A stretch of DNA of 64,000 bases from Patiria miniata (Eukaryota; Echinodermata; Asteroidea; Valvatida; Asterinidae): NCBI RefSeq assembly GCF_015706575.1, contig NW_024037058.1, positions 18,435,547 through 18,499,546 of the forward strand, in the 5' to 3' direction. The number at the start of each line of letters is the position of its first letter. Position 1 is the stretch's first letter. Under the pieces are notes generated by a model that saw nothing but the letters and a program-made list of their open reading frames with translations, did no database searches and had not been told where the DNA came from. Shown here one piece after another: positions 22,715 through 33,399 of this stretch. A program made the translations under genes and the position numbers.

Positions 22715-23741
22715 ATATTGGGATCTGTTATATTTGATAATATAGGTGAAATCATAGTGACTTTATTTGCTGTCATGTGAGGGCACCCTTGACTTTGCAT
22801 CATTTCCATCCCCATGGCTCCAGATGTATGCTTACGATTTGGTTGAAACTTTGTATTCACACAAACTTGGATTAGTTATACTGTACACTGTATACCAGAA
22901 TTTAGGTCAAGATGACGTCATGACATCGTTACATATCATCTGAGGTCACATTAAAGGGGGTATGTCTGAGACGTATAGCTATAGAACAATAGGTCCAATT
23001 TTGGTGGTGCCTTTTTTTCTGCGATATCTCCATGATTTGATTACATGTCGCGTGATGTGTCGTTAAAATGGAGGATTTCCATCTGATTTGGTTGTTACTT
23101 GATATGTACCGAAATTGGGGTGTGGTATAGATTAAAATTCAACTGACATCATAATGTCAACTCGTTGGAAGTGATGTCACATTAAAGGGACATTTTTTTT
23201 CTGAGGCCAATAATGTCTGAACTATACGTCGGATTGGGTTTTGACCTGCTATAAACATGTAAGTAGGCCTACATTGTATACCAGGATGTAAGATGTACAA
23301 AAAATTAAGAAATTTGATAATGATGTCGTGAAATGTTCAGATTTGAAAATTTGTCTTTTCTTCTTTTCGCTTTTTTCGCTTTGATTTTGGTTGTATTCTT
23401 GTCAGACCTCGCACACAACTGTGGCACTGTTAAAGTTGTTTGCTGCCCTAGTGTTTTAAATGATCTACCTATAATGAAACGTTCAAGATTGTCAGGATTA
23501 TATTTCGAGGGGCAAAATTACATACAATCTGAGGAATCAATGTGTGCAGTTAAAAGGAGACAGTCATGTGACGAATGCAGGGGGCGTGGATAAAAGGATA
23601 TCATCAGAGAAGGGCAAAACTGGATACCAATTAAGTGATGATTTGGGCAGTCATATACATGTAGGCTGATAACGTTTTTAAAAAAATCAGATGTGCTTAG
23701 TAAACTACATGTAAAGAATACAATATTCACATAGAAGCACC

Positions 23742-23766
23742 CCCCCCCCCCCCCCCCCCCCCCCCC
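23742..23766 (+). repeat. Poly-C run
   Basis: About 25 uninterrupted C. No function evident. Confidence 0.9.
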
Positions 23767-24247
23767 ATCGCACAACCATGCCCATTGCCTACCATGTGGG
23801 AAAAAAATCATCCTTTGCCATTCAAGTGTCAATAAAAATGATTTCACACTATTTTTCATTTGTTTACCAGGTAGTTTGCTTTACATAATCACTCTTAGAA
23901 TCAGAGACATGTGTCCTGAATTACAAAATCTTACACAAGTCAGATGTAACTCGGACACCAAAATTGGACCCTAAATTTATGGAATCACCCACCTACGCTT
24001 TGCACGCGCACCCGTTCCCAAACGCAAAGAAAAGAGGACTGCGCCCACATTGAACCACGTGGATTTAGGACGTCTGACATAAATCAACTTCACACACTTG
24101 GCACACACGGCAAAAACTTGGAATCCCCACACAAAGGTTCTGGGTTCGATAGCCGCCGATGGCCACGTCAATCTTTTTCATTCAAAGACAGAAAAAACAC
24201 CGAAACAGCTCGGTGTTTGTTTACCTACAAACACAACGTCCGTCTAG

Positions 24248-25848
24248 ATTTTTAGCTGTTTCGGCAATTCAGCCGAAACAGCTCTTGTTTTCGTCAAGAT
24301 TTTTTTTTTTTTTAGCTGTTTCGGTGTACACACCGAAACAGCTCTTGTTTTCGTTAAGATTTTTTTTTTTCTTTTTTTTTCTTTTTAGCTGTTTCGGTGA
24401 CACACCGAAACAGCTCTTGTTTTCGTTAAGATTTTTTTTCTTTCTTTTTTTAGCTGTTTCGGTGACACACCGAAACTGCTCTTGTTTTCGTTAAGATTTT
24501 TTTTTTTCTTTTTAGCTGTTTCGGTGTACACGCCGAAACAGCTCTTGTTTTTGTTATTTTTAGTTTTTCTCTTTTTTCTTTTTCCACTTTTTTTCTCATA
24601 GGATAACACGTGTTTTCGTCCTACAAGTCACTTTTGGCTTTTTTTCAAATCCGATCGACTTCAAACCTGGCACACAGTTAGACCACCATCTGAAGATGTG
24701 CGCCGAATCATGACGTCATCATGACGTCATCACGTGTCACGTGACGTCATCCTACAAGAGCATACTTTAAGGCCCTATATCTACAGAACCGGAAGTCCGA
24801 TTTGGTTCAAACTTGGTATGCAAGTATTCCGGGACGTGTTATAGACGAAAATTGCAGTGACGTCATGATGACGTCATCGTGTGATTTTATATGAATTATT
24901 CAATTTTTGGACCTTTTACTCATATCTCATAAACGGAATGTGGTAAATTCGAAATTCTTTTTGTAACAGGTTTGTTAGGTCATAGATAGATGCACACAAT
25001 TTTGTAAAATGTGTGACGTCATCATGACGTCATCATAAACATGATTTTTTGATTCACATATAAGGGTATGTCCGATCGTTATGAAACTCAGTGGGTAGGT
25101 AGGTATGGATAACAGCATTCAAAATCTGAAGTGTCGTCATCATGACGTCATCATCTGATTTTTAATGAATTTTTCAAATTTTAATATTTTCTTCAAATAT
25201 TGCAAAAATTATATAAAATACGGTCCGATCGACTTCAAACGTGGCACACACTTAAACAACCATCTGAAGATGTATGCCGAATCATGACGTCATCCGGACG
25301 TCATCACGTGTCACATGACATCATCCTAAAAGTGCATACTTTAAGGCCATATATCTACAGAACCGGAGGTCCAATTGGGTTCAAACTTGGTATGCAAGTA
25401 TTCCGGGACGTGTTATAGACGAAAATTGCAGTGACGTCACGATGACGTCTTCATGTGATTTTATATAAATTATGCAATTTTTGGACCTTTTACTCAAATC
25501 TCATCAATGGAACATGGTAAATTCAAAATTAATTTTGTAACATGTTCGGTAGGTGAAAGATAGATGCACAAAATTTCATAAAATGTGTGACGTCATCATG
25601 ACGTCATCAAAAACGTGATTTTGTGATTCACATATAAGGGAATGTCTGATCGTTCTGAAACTTGGTGGGTAGGAAGGTATAGATAAAGGCATTCGTATTC
25701 TGAAGTGACGTCATCATGACGTCATCGTCTGATTTTTTTATGAAATTTTCAAATTTCAATATTTTCTTCAAATTTTGCAAAGATTATATAAAATACGGTC
25801 AGATCGACTCCGAAACAGCTATGTGATTGTTCACAATCAGAGGTCTAG
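24248..25848 (+). mobile_element. Helentron-like non-autonomous element H5
   Basis: Begins ATTTTTAGCTGTTTCGG right after CTAG and carries about five head-to-tail 5' hairpins (24253-24545) with CTTGTTTTCGTTAAGA linkers. The interior has two similar segments of roughly 580 bp (about 24640-25200 and 25220-25800) with paired TGACGTCATCATGACGTCA motifs. Ends with CCGAAACAGCT (25810-25820), a hairpin TGATTGT/ACAATCA (25824-25839) and CTAG at 25845-25848. Confidence 0.7.
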
Positions 25849-28122
25849 TTTTTTTTTCTTCTCCTTTTTCAGACTTTTTCTCCATAGGTTTAACACACCT
25901 TTCTTCTACCAATCCACTTTGCCACTTTTTTAAATCCAATTGATTTCAGACTTGGTACATACTTAGACCACCACCCACAGATGGTCCTAGAAGAAATTTG
26001 TGATCGTGACGTCATCAGGTGTCAGGTTACGTCACATTAAAGATGCATATTTGCCCATATGTTTTGTACACGTTTTAAAACACTCCAGTTTGGCATCTTC
26101 GTACATCCGATCGACTTTAAACTTAATTCATACCTAGACCACCACCCACAGATGGTCCTAGACGAAATTCGTGATCGTGACGTCATCAAGAGTCAGGTTA
26201 CGTCACATTAAAGATGCATTTTTCCCCATAGGGTTTGTACATGTATTAAAACGCTCCATTTCGGCACTTTCGTAAATCCGATCGACGTTACACTTGGTAC
26301 ACACTTAGACCATCACCCACAAATAGTCCTTGAAGAAATTCGTGATTGTGACGTCATCAGGTGTCACGTTACTTCACATTAAAGATGCACATTTTCCCCA
26401 TAGGTTTTGTACACGTTTTAAAACGCTTCACTTTTTGGCACTTTCGTAAATCCGATCGACTTTATACTTGGTACACACTTAGACCACCACCCACAGATGG
26501 TCCAAGAAGAAATTTGTGATCGTGGCATCATCAGGTGTTGGGTTACTTCACATTAAAGATGCACATTTTCCCCATAGGTTTTGTACACGTTTTTCTTCAA
26601 ACCATAGGGCAGAGTTGTAATGACTCGAGTCAATGACTCGACTCGAGTCCGACTCGAGTCACATTTTTTGGCGACTCGACTCGACTCGAGTCCCGACGGG
26701 TAAATGACTCGACTCGACTCGAGTCACTGCGAGCAAATGACTCGACTCGACTCGAGTCCCTCATCAGAATGACTCGACTCGACTCGAGGAAGGCTAATAA
26801 GACTCGAGTCCCAAAATAAAAGCATAACTTAATTGCGAAAAATATTTGCAATGACTTACGCTGCGCCGTTCGCGTTGCCAGTTTTTGTTCACGTCACGTT
26901 AATGTTCGCGAATAATGTACGTTTATATACAGCGGCAGTCTGTTTCCTTCCTCCATAATGAAACAACAAACATACACCGTGTCGCGGACTCCCACCTTGT
27001 GGTTCTATAGCATGTAATGCTAAACCCGGAACCAGACTTAAAACGCATTTCTCACTCCGTGGTTTCATCATTGGTTTCGGGCGATTTTGAAGTTCTTGGT
27101 GGAACGCTGGCTAAATTCATGTCCCGATTTCACACAAAAAAATGGATACGGACGGGCCCACCTTTAAATAATCAGAAACAGTTTTGTATAATGCAATTAG
27201 GTTTTAACATTGTCAGCGATCAGCGTCTAACAAAATCTAGACCCGAAGCCAAACCAGTTATAAGACTGAAGTTTCACATCTTCTTATCTGTGACGTGGCT
27301 AGCAATGGAAACTGTTGGTTGGGTACCATACAGCATACTTCATGTCTTTGGATTTCCGTAATAGACTGGTGCCTTGTATTCTTTCTCTCTTGTGTTTGTT
27401 GCTTTTTATTGTAATTTTGTGTTCAAATATTTGTGACTCGAATTGACTCGAGCTAAATACTTGACTCGACTCGACTCGACTCGACCACACTCTGTGACTC
27501 GACTCGACTCGACTCGACCTTGTTGACCTAATGACTCGACTCGACTCGAGTCACTTCTTTAAAATGACTCGACTCGACTCGAGTCACAAAAATCAGTGAC
27601 TCGTTACAACTCTGCCATAGGGTTTGTACATGTATTAAAACGCTCCATTTTCGGCACTTTCGTAAATTTGATCGACTTTATACTTGGTACACACTTAGAC
27701 CACTACCCATAGATGGTCCTAGAAGAAATTCGTCATCGTGGCGTCATGAGGTGTCAGGTTACATCACATTAAAGATGCATTGTCTCCCTATTGGTTTTGT
27801 ACACGTTTTTCTTCAAACTGAACTTCGGAAGTACAAGTCTGATTGGGTTAAAAATTGGTATGCATATTCACATGGATGTGTTATAGATGGAAATTGAAGT
27901 GACATCATCATCAAATGTCATGTGAAGTCCCTTAAAGGGGCATTCTATTCTTTTATAGGTCTATATCTACAGAACTAAAATGTTCGATTTGGTTGTAACT
28001 TGACATGTTATCATGTGCTGTTATAGATGACATTTATAGCGATGTCACTGATTGTACATCCCGTGCTCAGAGTATTTCAAATATCCGAAACAGCTTGTGT
28101 TTGTCCACAAACACATTTCTAG
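25849..28122 (+). mobile_element. Helentron-like non-autonomous element H6, interrupted by a hAT
   Basis: T-rich start with TTCAGACTTTTTCTCCATAGG, then 170-180-bp segments like those of H3. A hAT element sits at 26610-27614. Ends with CCGAAACAGCT (28085-28095), a hairpin TGTGTTTGT/ACAAACACA and CTAG at 28119-28122, followed by the remaining poly-T of the MITE. H3 and H6 are close relatives by both ends and interior. Confidence 0.7.
26610..27614. mobile_element. Non-autonomous hAT element with GACTCG-rich termini
   Basis: Exact 8-bp target duplication CCATAGGG (26602-26609 and 27615-27622). Termini CAGAGTTGTAA and TTACAACTCTG. About 200 bp at each end is packed with GACTCGACTCGAGTC-type palindromes, which look like subterminal transposase-binding repeats. 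The 1,005-bp length and the lack of a recognisable transposase indicate a non-autonomous copy. A frame at 27017-27361 has no recognisable domain. Confidence 0.92.
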
Positions 28123-28431
28123 TTTTTTTTTTTTACCTTTTTTTTTTGGGGGGGGGCTTCAAATGTTGGCTGATGACTGCAAATGGTGCCCGACTAAACT
28201 TAGTGCAAATATATGGGAGTCCAGAGAGGCCACATAAAGCTTATTCTCGATCAAAACCCCATCTAAAAACACGTTAAAATTGTGCAGCAGCAGGATTCCA
28301 GTCAAACCAGTGAGTTTGGCGGTTTTGAGACATCATCTTGTATTGAAAAAAAAACTTTTTCATTTTGCCGACGCGCATGGCTACGGCGACGCGTGCGCAT
28401 ACCAGAAACCGGAGACTTTTTTTTTTTGGCC
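28123..28431. mobile_element. PIF/Harbinger-like MITE copy 3, right arm
   Basis: Continues the left arm (17337-17407): poly-T, ACC, GCTTCAAATGTTGGCTGATG and so on, ending ACCAGAAACCGGAGAC + poly-T + GGCC at 28431, then TAA (28432-28434). After it, the unit-6 sequence resumes exactly where it stopped before the left arm. Confidence 0.9.
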
Positions 28432-28747
28432 TAAACATACCAAGACATTTCATGACTATAAGTCAAAGGGTTTTGGAATCATGGCTAATTGATTAATCAT
28501 ATGCACCAGTGGTAATTCTGCTTTGTGTACACTACGTATTAGGGGAAATTCAGTTTTCACTGGAAAATTTATGCTTGTGGTATCAAAAGATGCGCAAGAC
28601 TCGAGGCTAAAAAAGTAAGGCTATCGTGGAATAAGATTGGAGGGGGGGGGGGTGGCGGATTCCTCCCCGGCCCTCTTACTAGTTTTAGGGTTAAAACGTA
28701 TGGCCGAATGGTTTACAATTTCTTCATGTGTTGTTTTCCAAACTTAC

Positions 28748-28918
28748 TCGGGCAGTGCCTCTTATCGTTGCACCACTGCACCTCTCTGCTCTCTCCGACG
28801 CACGGGTTCCCCTCAAATTGTGGGCTGGGCGAATCGCACTCACGAAACCTGGCCATTGTGTCACCGCAGGTGGCGCTACACTCACTCCACAGAGACCACT
28901 CGCCCCATTGACCGTGCA
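28748..28918 (-). CDS. Properdin-like gene, TSR exon B2 (divergent copy)
   Basis: 171 bp with the same splice sites and phase as the other B exons and an open frame. It differs from the consensus B domain by PRPQFGG to PSPQFEG, which changes an arginine and one of the paired glycines. All six cysteines, the tryptophan ladder and CSATCG remain. It lies in the only unit that lacks the SINE, consistent with an older or separately evolving copy. Confidence 0.9.
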
Positions 28919-29555
28919 CTGGAAATGGAAGAAAAATGGGGCTGTCAAAAAATGCTCGCTTTTATCATAATCGACATTGTAAAAAGTAGACCCCATACAT
29001 TCTCACGTAGTTTCTTTTCAGGCCAACAATTTAATATGTGAGTTGTGACTTTTTATCCGTGATAACATTTTGAGCCGTGCGTGTGACGATTTCGTAACTG
29101 AATGGGTGTGGACTCCTAAATACCCCGCGCCCTAAGCGTTGAAAATGCGATAACTTGCTATATGAGACACTTGTGCAATAATTCAAAAATGAAAATACTC
29201 ATACAATTAATAATAAAGAAGAATAAAAGACTGGTTCCTGTTCCTTCTTTCCATATCTATAGCGTAATATGAAGACACTGGAAACCAGTCTTTTTATTCT
29301 CTCTCAGCAAACCACCCATTCAGTTCCGGTATGAATTCGCAAAATGTAAACGGTTGAAGAGCGTGCGTGAACCAGAACTTTTCGCAAGTGCAAAGTCTTG
29401 GCTTGCACTTGAAGAAGAACAAAGTACTTTTCGGAAATTCGGACAATCATTTTAGGCGCAATTTCGTGTATAACACACACACACACACAACCTAAAGGTT
29501 TTTTTATGAATCCCTTTGGTGTTTATCTTCATTTTGCCGTAAATACAAGTCAACC

Positions 29556-29568
29556 TAACCCGAAAATG
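29556..29568 (+). other. Empty SINE target site in unit 6
   Basis: A single TAACCCGAAAATG is followed directly by CCTCTAAACC. The other units have this 13-mer duplicated around a SINE. This is the pre-insertion state of the same site. Confidence 0.9.
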
Positions 29569-30113
29569 CCTCTAAACCTGTTTTCCAGAGAGGGGGAAAC
29601 ATTGTGTGGACGTGGGCAAGTCCACACAACGTCGCTGCTACCTGTTTGATGTAAACATCACTTGCTCGGAAGTCCACAAAGTGAATGTAATGCTTGAACA
29701 CATGTTTTACTATACTCATGAGAACCTGATCCTTTCCTTCTTTTGTTCCCTTTTGTTTGTACTCTTACTCTTTCTCGACAGCTCCCATAAGGTTTGTACA
29801 CGAAATTCTCCAGGGCCAGGGCTCAGGTCCTCGGGCCCATTGAAATCGCACACACCCCACTGTCCCAAGTCCTGGATAACCAACCCACACATAACAAGGG
29901 AAACTTGTACCTCAGTTGTCTTTTGTTTAATCAAAAGGGACTCTGAGACATTTGAGTGATCTTACTGGAGGCGCACATGCGCAGTTGGAATCCCAAAACT
30001 TCTATTGCATGCAACTGCGCATGTGTCACAGGCACGAGGGCAAGCTAATCAACAATGAGAGATACAGTACAACGTTCAGTTGTAAAATCACAGCAACAGG
30101 TCCAATTCTTTAC

Positions 30114-30290
30114 CGGGGCATATAATGCCAGCGTTGCAGTCTCGATGCTCAACTCTGTCCCCTGAACACTGAAAGTTGTCGTCGGGATTATCGGGGGAGG
30201 GTCTACAAACTCGCCTTCTCTCTTCAAATCCCGCACCGCACGTGACAGAACATGGCTGCCCGTCACGCCACCTTCCCCATACGCCTTCAA
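30114..30290 (-). CDS. Properdin-like gene, TSR exon A2
   Basis: 177 bp, acceptor AACAG|TTGAAGG, donor G|GTAAAG, phase 1 at both ends. Encodes VEGVWGRWRDG, CSVTCG (O-fucosylation consensus), FEERRRVC, RPSPDNPDDNFQC, DRVEHRDC and IICPG. The third tryptophan of the ladder is replaced, so only W-x2-W is present. Same residues as A1. It sits between B1 and B2 in gene order. Confidence 0.9.
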
Positions 30291-30953
30291 CTGTTAAAAC
30301 CATTAAAATGAAATGAACAACGCTTAAACATAAAGATATCATGCTTTGTATTACATTACGCTTTCTACTGGGAGCTTGGTGGTTCTTGTCCCCACTTTGC
30401 TCCAGTTTGAAAGCGCACATGAAAACAAAACGTGACGTCTGAAATTGCAGTAACATTGAGGTTTCTGCCTGAAATGACATCACACTTTTGCTCATGAATA
30501 TGGAAATATACATTAGCATCAAACCCCCCCCCAAAAAAAGGCACCGCCCCCTTCAGATCTTGGCCATCGAGTGACGAAAAATTACGAAACTCGGTACATG
30601 CATGAATCAACTAAATATAAACATACCAAGACATTTCATGACTATAAGTCAAAAGGTTTTGGAATTATGGCTAATTAATTATTCATATGCACCAGTGGTA
30701 ATTCTGCTTTGTGTACACTACGTATTTGGGGAAATTCAGTTTTCACTGGAAAATGTATGCTTGTGGTATCAAAAGATGCGCAAGACCCGAGGCTAAAAAA
30801 GTGAGGACAAAATTTTGCAAGGGTATCGTGGAATAAGTTTGGAGGGGGGGGGGGGGGTTGGCGGATTCCTCCCCGGCCCTCTTACTAGTTTTAGGGTTAA
30901 AACGTATGGCCGAATGGTTTACAATTTCTTCATGTGTTGTTTTCCAAACTTAC

Positions 30954-31124
30954 TCGGGCAGTGCCTCTTATCGTTGCACCACTGCACCTCTCTGCTCTCT
31001 CCGACGCACGGGTTCCCCCCAAATTGTGGGCGGGGCGAATCGCACTCACGAAACCTGGCCATTGTGTCACCGCAGGTGGCGCTACACTCACTCCACAGAG
31101 ACCACTCGCCCCATTGACCGTGCA
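30954..31124 (-). CDS. Properdin-like gene, TSR exon B1
   Basis: 171 bp, phase 1 at both ends, acceptor TTCCAG, donor A|GTAAGT. Encodes the same complete TSR as B3 to B6. It is the most upstream B exon of the gene. Confidence 0.92.
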
Positions 31125-31876
31125 CTGGAAATGGAAGGAAAATGGGGCTGTCAAAAAATGCTCGCTTTTATCATAATCGACACTGTAAAAAGTAGACCCC
31201 ATACATTCTCACGTAGTTTCTTTTCAGGCCAACAATTTAATATGTGAGTTGTGACTTTTTATCCGTGATAACATTTTGAGCCGTGCGTGTGACGATTTCG
31301 TAACTGAATGGGTGTGGACTCGTAAATACCCCGCGCCCTCAGCGTTGAAAATGCGATAACTTGCTATATGAGACACTTGTGCAATAATTCAAAAATGAAA
31401 ATACTCATACAATAAATAATAAAGAAGAATAAAAGACTGGTTCCTGTTCCTTCTTTCCATATCTATAGCGTAATATGAAGACACTGGAAACCAGTCTTTT
31501 TTATTCTCTCTCAGCAAACCACCCATTCAGTTCCGGTAAGAATTCGCAAAATGTAAACGGTTGAAGAGCGTGCGTGAACCAGAACTCTTCGCAAGTGCAA
31601 AGTCTTGGCTTGCACTTGAAGAAGAACAAAGGACTTTTCGGAAGTTCGGACAATCATTTTAGGAGCAATTTCGTGTATAACACACACACAGACACATGCA
31701 CGTTACATACCTAGTGTGGACATTCTTTTGTTTTCGTGTAGTTAAGAAAAACCTGTGAAAAAAACTCATTTTACTCACACTGAGAAAACTCTTTCAACCC
31801 AATTTTTTTTTTTATGAATCCCTTTGGTGTTTCTCTTCATTTTGCCGCAAATACAAGTAAACCTAACCCGAAAATG

Positions 31877-32149
31877 GGGAGTGTGTGGCCTAGTGGTAAG
31901 GGTTCGTGATCAGAGGGTCCGGGGTTCAAATCCAGCCGCTGGCCATATATTGTGTCCTTGGGCAAGGCACTTCACCCCCACTTGCCCCTCTCCACCCAGG
32001 AGTATAAATAGGTACTGGCATTAGCTGGGGAGTAACCTGCGATGGACTGGCATCCCATTCCGGGGGAGTAGAAATATTCTCAGTCGTTTCATGCCAAGGA
32101 AACCGGAGATAAACACCGGCCTGATGAACCGCGACAGACTTTACTTTTT
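31877..32149 (+). mobile_element. tRNA-derived SINE, A+B unit
   Basis: Same 13-bp flanks TAACCCGAAAATG and same site as in units 1-5. The B box reads GGTTCAAATCC, as in unit 1. Confidence 0.9.
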
Positions 32150-32710
32150 TAACCCGAAAATGCCTCTAAACCTGTTTTTTTCCAGAGAGGGGGAAACATT
32201 GTGTGGACGTGGGCAAGTCCACACAACGTCGCTGCTACCTGTTTGATGTAAACATAATTTGCTCGGAAGTCCACAAAGTGAATGTAATGCTTGAACACAT
32301 GTTTTACTATACTCATGAGAGCCTGATCCTTTCCTTCGTTTGTTCCCTTTTGTTTGTACTCTTACTTTTTCTCGACAGCTCCCATAAGGTTTGTACACGA
32401 AATTCTCCAGGGCCAGGGCCCAGGTCCTCGGTCCCATTGAAATCGCACACACCCCACTGTCCCAAGTCCTGGATAACCAACCCACACATAACAAGGGAAA
32501 CTTGTACCTCAGTTGTCTTTTGTTTAATCAAAAGGGACTCTGAGACATTTGAGTGATCTTACTGGAGGCGCACATGCGCAGTTGGAATCCCTAAACTTCT
32601 ATTGCATGCAACTGCGCATGTGTCACAGACACGAGGGCAAGCTAATCAACAATGAGAGATACAGTACAACGTTCAGTTGTAAAATCACAGCAACAGGTCC
32701 AATTCTTTAC

Positions 32711-32887
32711 CGGGGCATATAATGCCAGCGTTGCAGTCTCGATGCTCAACTCTGTCCCCTGAACACTGAAAGTTGTCGTCGGGATTATCGGGGGAGGGTC
32801 TACAAACTCGCCTTCTCTCTTCAAATCCCGCACCGCACGTGACAGAACATGGCTGCCCGTCACGCCACCTTCCCCATACGCCTTCAA
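32711..32887 (-). CDS. Properdin-like gene, TSR exon A1 (first TSR)
   Basis: 177 bp, acceptor AACAG|TTGAAGG, donor G|GTAAAG, phase 1 at both ends. Encodes the same TSR as A2. It is the first TSR after the TB-like exon. The preceding exon ends in phase 1 (TCG G), which joins to (G)TT GAA, so the reading frame runs through the junction. Confidence 0.9.
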
Positions 32888-33118
32888 CTGTTAAAACCAT
32901 TAAAATGAAATGAACAACACTTAAACATAAAGATATCATGCTTTGTATTACATTACGCTTTCTACTGGGAGCTTGGTGGTTCTTGTCCCCACTTTGCTCC
33001 AGTTTGAAAGCGCACATGCAAACAAAACGTGACGTCATTATGACGCAAATAAATTGCCAGATAAATTACTTTAAAATATTTCACTAAATATAACAACGAG
33101 GCTGAAACTATCTCAAGT

Positions 33119-33391
33119 CAAGGGCGGATCCAGAACACAATTTTTTTGGGGGGCCAAAAAAAAAATTTGTTCCCCAAAAAAGTGGGCCAAAAAAATTTTG
33201 GATTCTAGATGCTCTGTGGTGCCATCTGAGGCAATTTCTGACCACTTTAACCAATGTATTTTTGAGGAAAAGATGGTGGTGTACTCATTGCCTGCCTTTA
33301 TTGCGATGTCACATAAAAAATATTACAAAAATTGGTTTCGTTTTGGGGGGGCCATGGCCCCCTTTGGCCCCCCCCCCTGGATCCGCCCTTG
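33119..33391. mobile_element. hAT-type MITE, copy 1
   Basis: Perfect 8-bp duplication TCTCAAGT (33111-33118 and 33392-33399). Termini CAAGGGCGGATCC and the inverse. 273 bp. Internal ATTCTAGATGCTCTGTGGTG and GGCAATTTCTGACCA are shared with the copy at 39607. Confidence 0.93.
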
Positions 33392-33399
33392 TCTCAAGT

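Larger units (their letters stand above)
22277..24247 (+). mobile_element. Helentron-like non-autonomous element H4
   Basis: T-rich start with TTCAG and CCCATAGGGTTTGTACAC, a 27-bp minisatellite at 22488-22714, more diverged interior sequence and a poly-C run at 23742-23766. It ends with CACCGAAACAGCT (24198-24210), an interrupted hairpin GTGTTTGT/ACAAACAC and CTAG at 24244-24247. The 3' end is the least typical of the six, because the CTAG lies further from the hairpin. Confidence 0.58.
28435..33040 (-). repeat. Right part of the TSR array: rest of unit 6 and two A+B composite units
   Basis: 28435-29762 is the remainder of unit 6 with exon B2. At 29763 the sequence departs from the B-type units (CTCTTACTCTTTCTCGACAG instead of CTCATGGTTGAC) and carries exon A2 to about 30540. 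A B-type unit with exon B1 and the SINE follows, then a second copy of the A segment (exon A1) from 32361. A1 and A2 segments are nearly identical including intron sequence, so an A+B block was duplicated. Confidence 0.88.

Noticed and set aside
22447..22860. Minus-strand MEKRTCTNP repeat protein
   Set aside because: Same minisatellite artefact. No start context, no conserved flanks.
24090..24170. Possible tRNA-like sequence (GGTTCTGGGTTCGATAGCC)
   Set aside because: Only a B-box-like word. No matching acceptor or anticodon stems seen.
27017..27361. 114-codon frame inside the hAT element as a transposase remnant
   Set aside because: No hAT dimerisation or zinc-finger motif is visible, and the length is too short to support the call.
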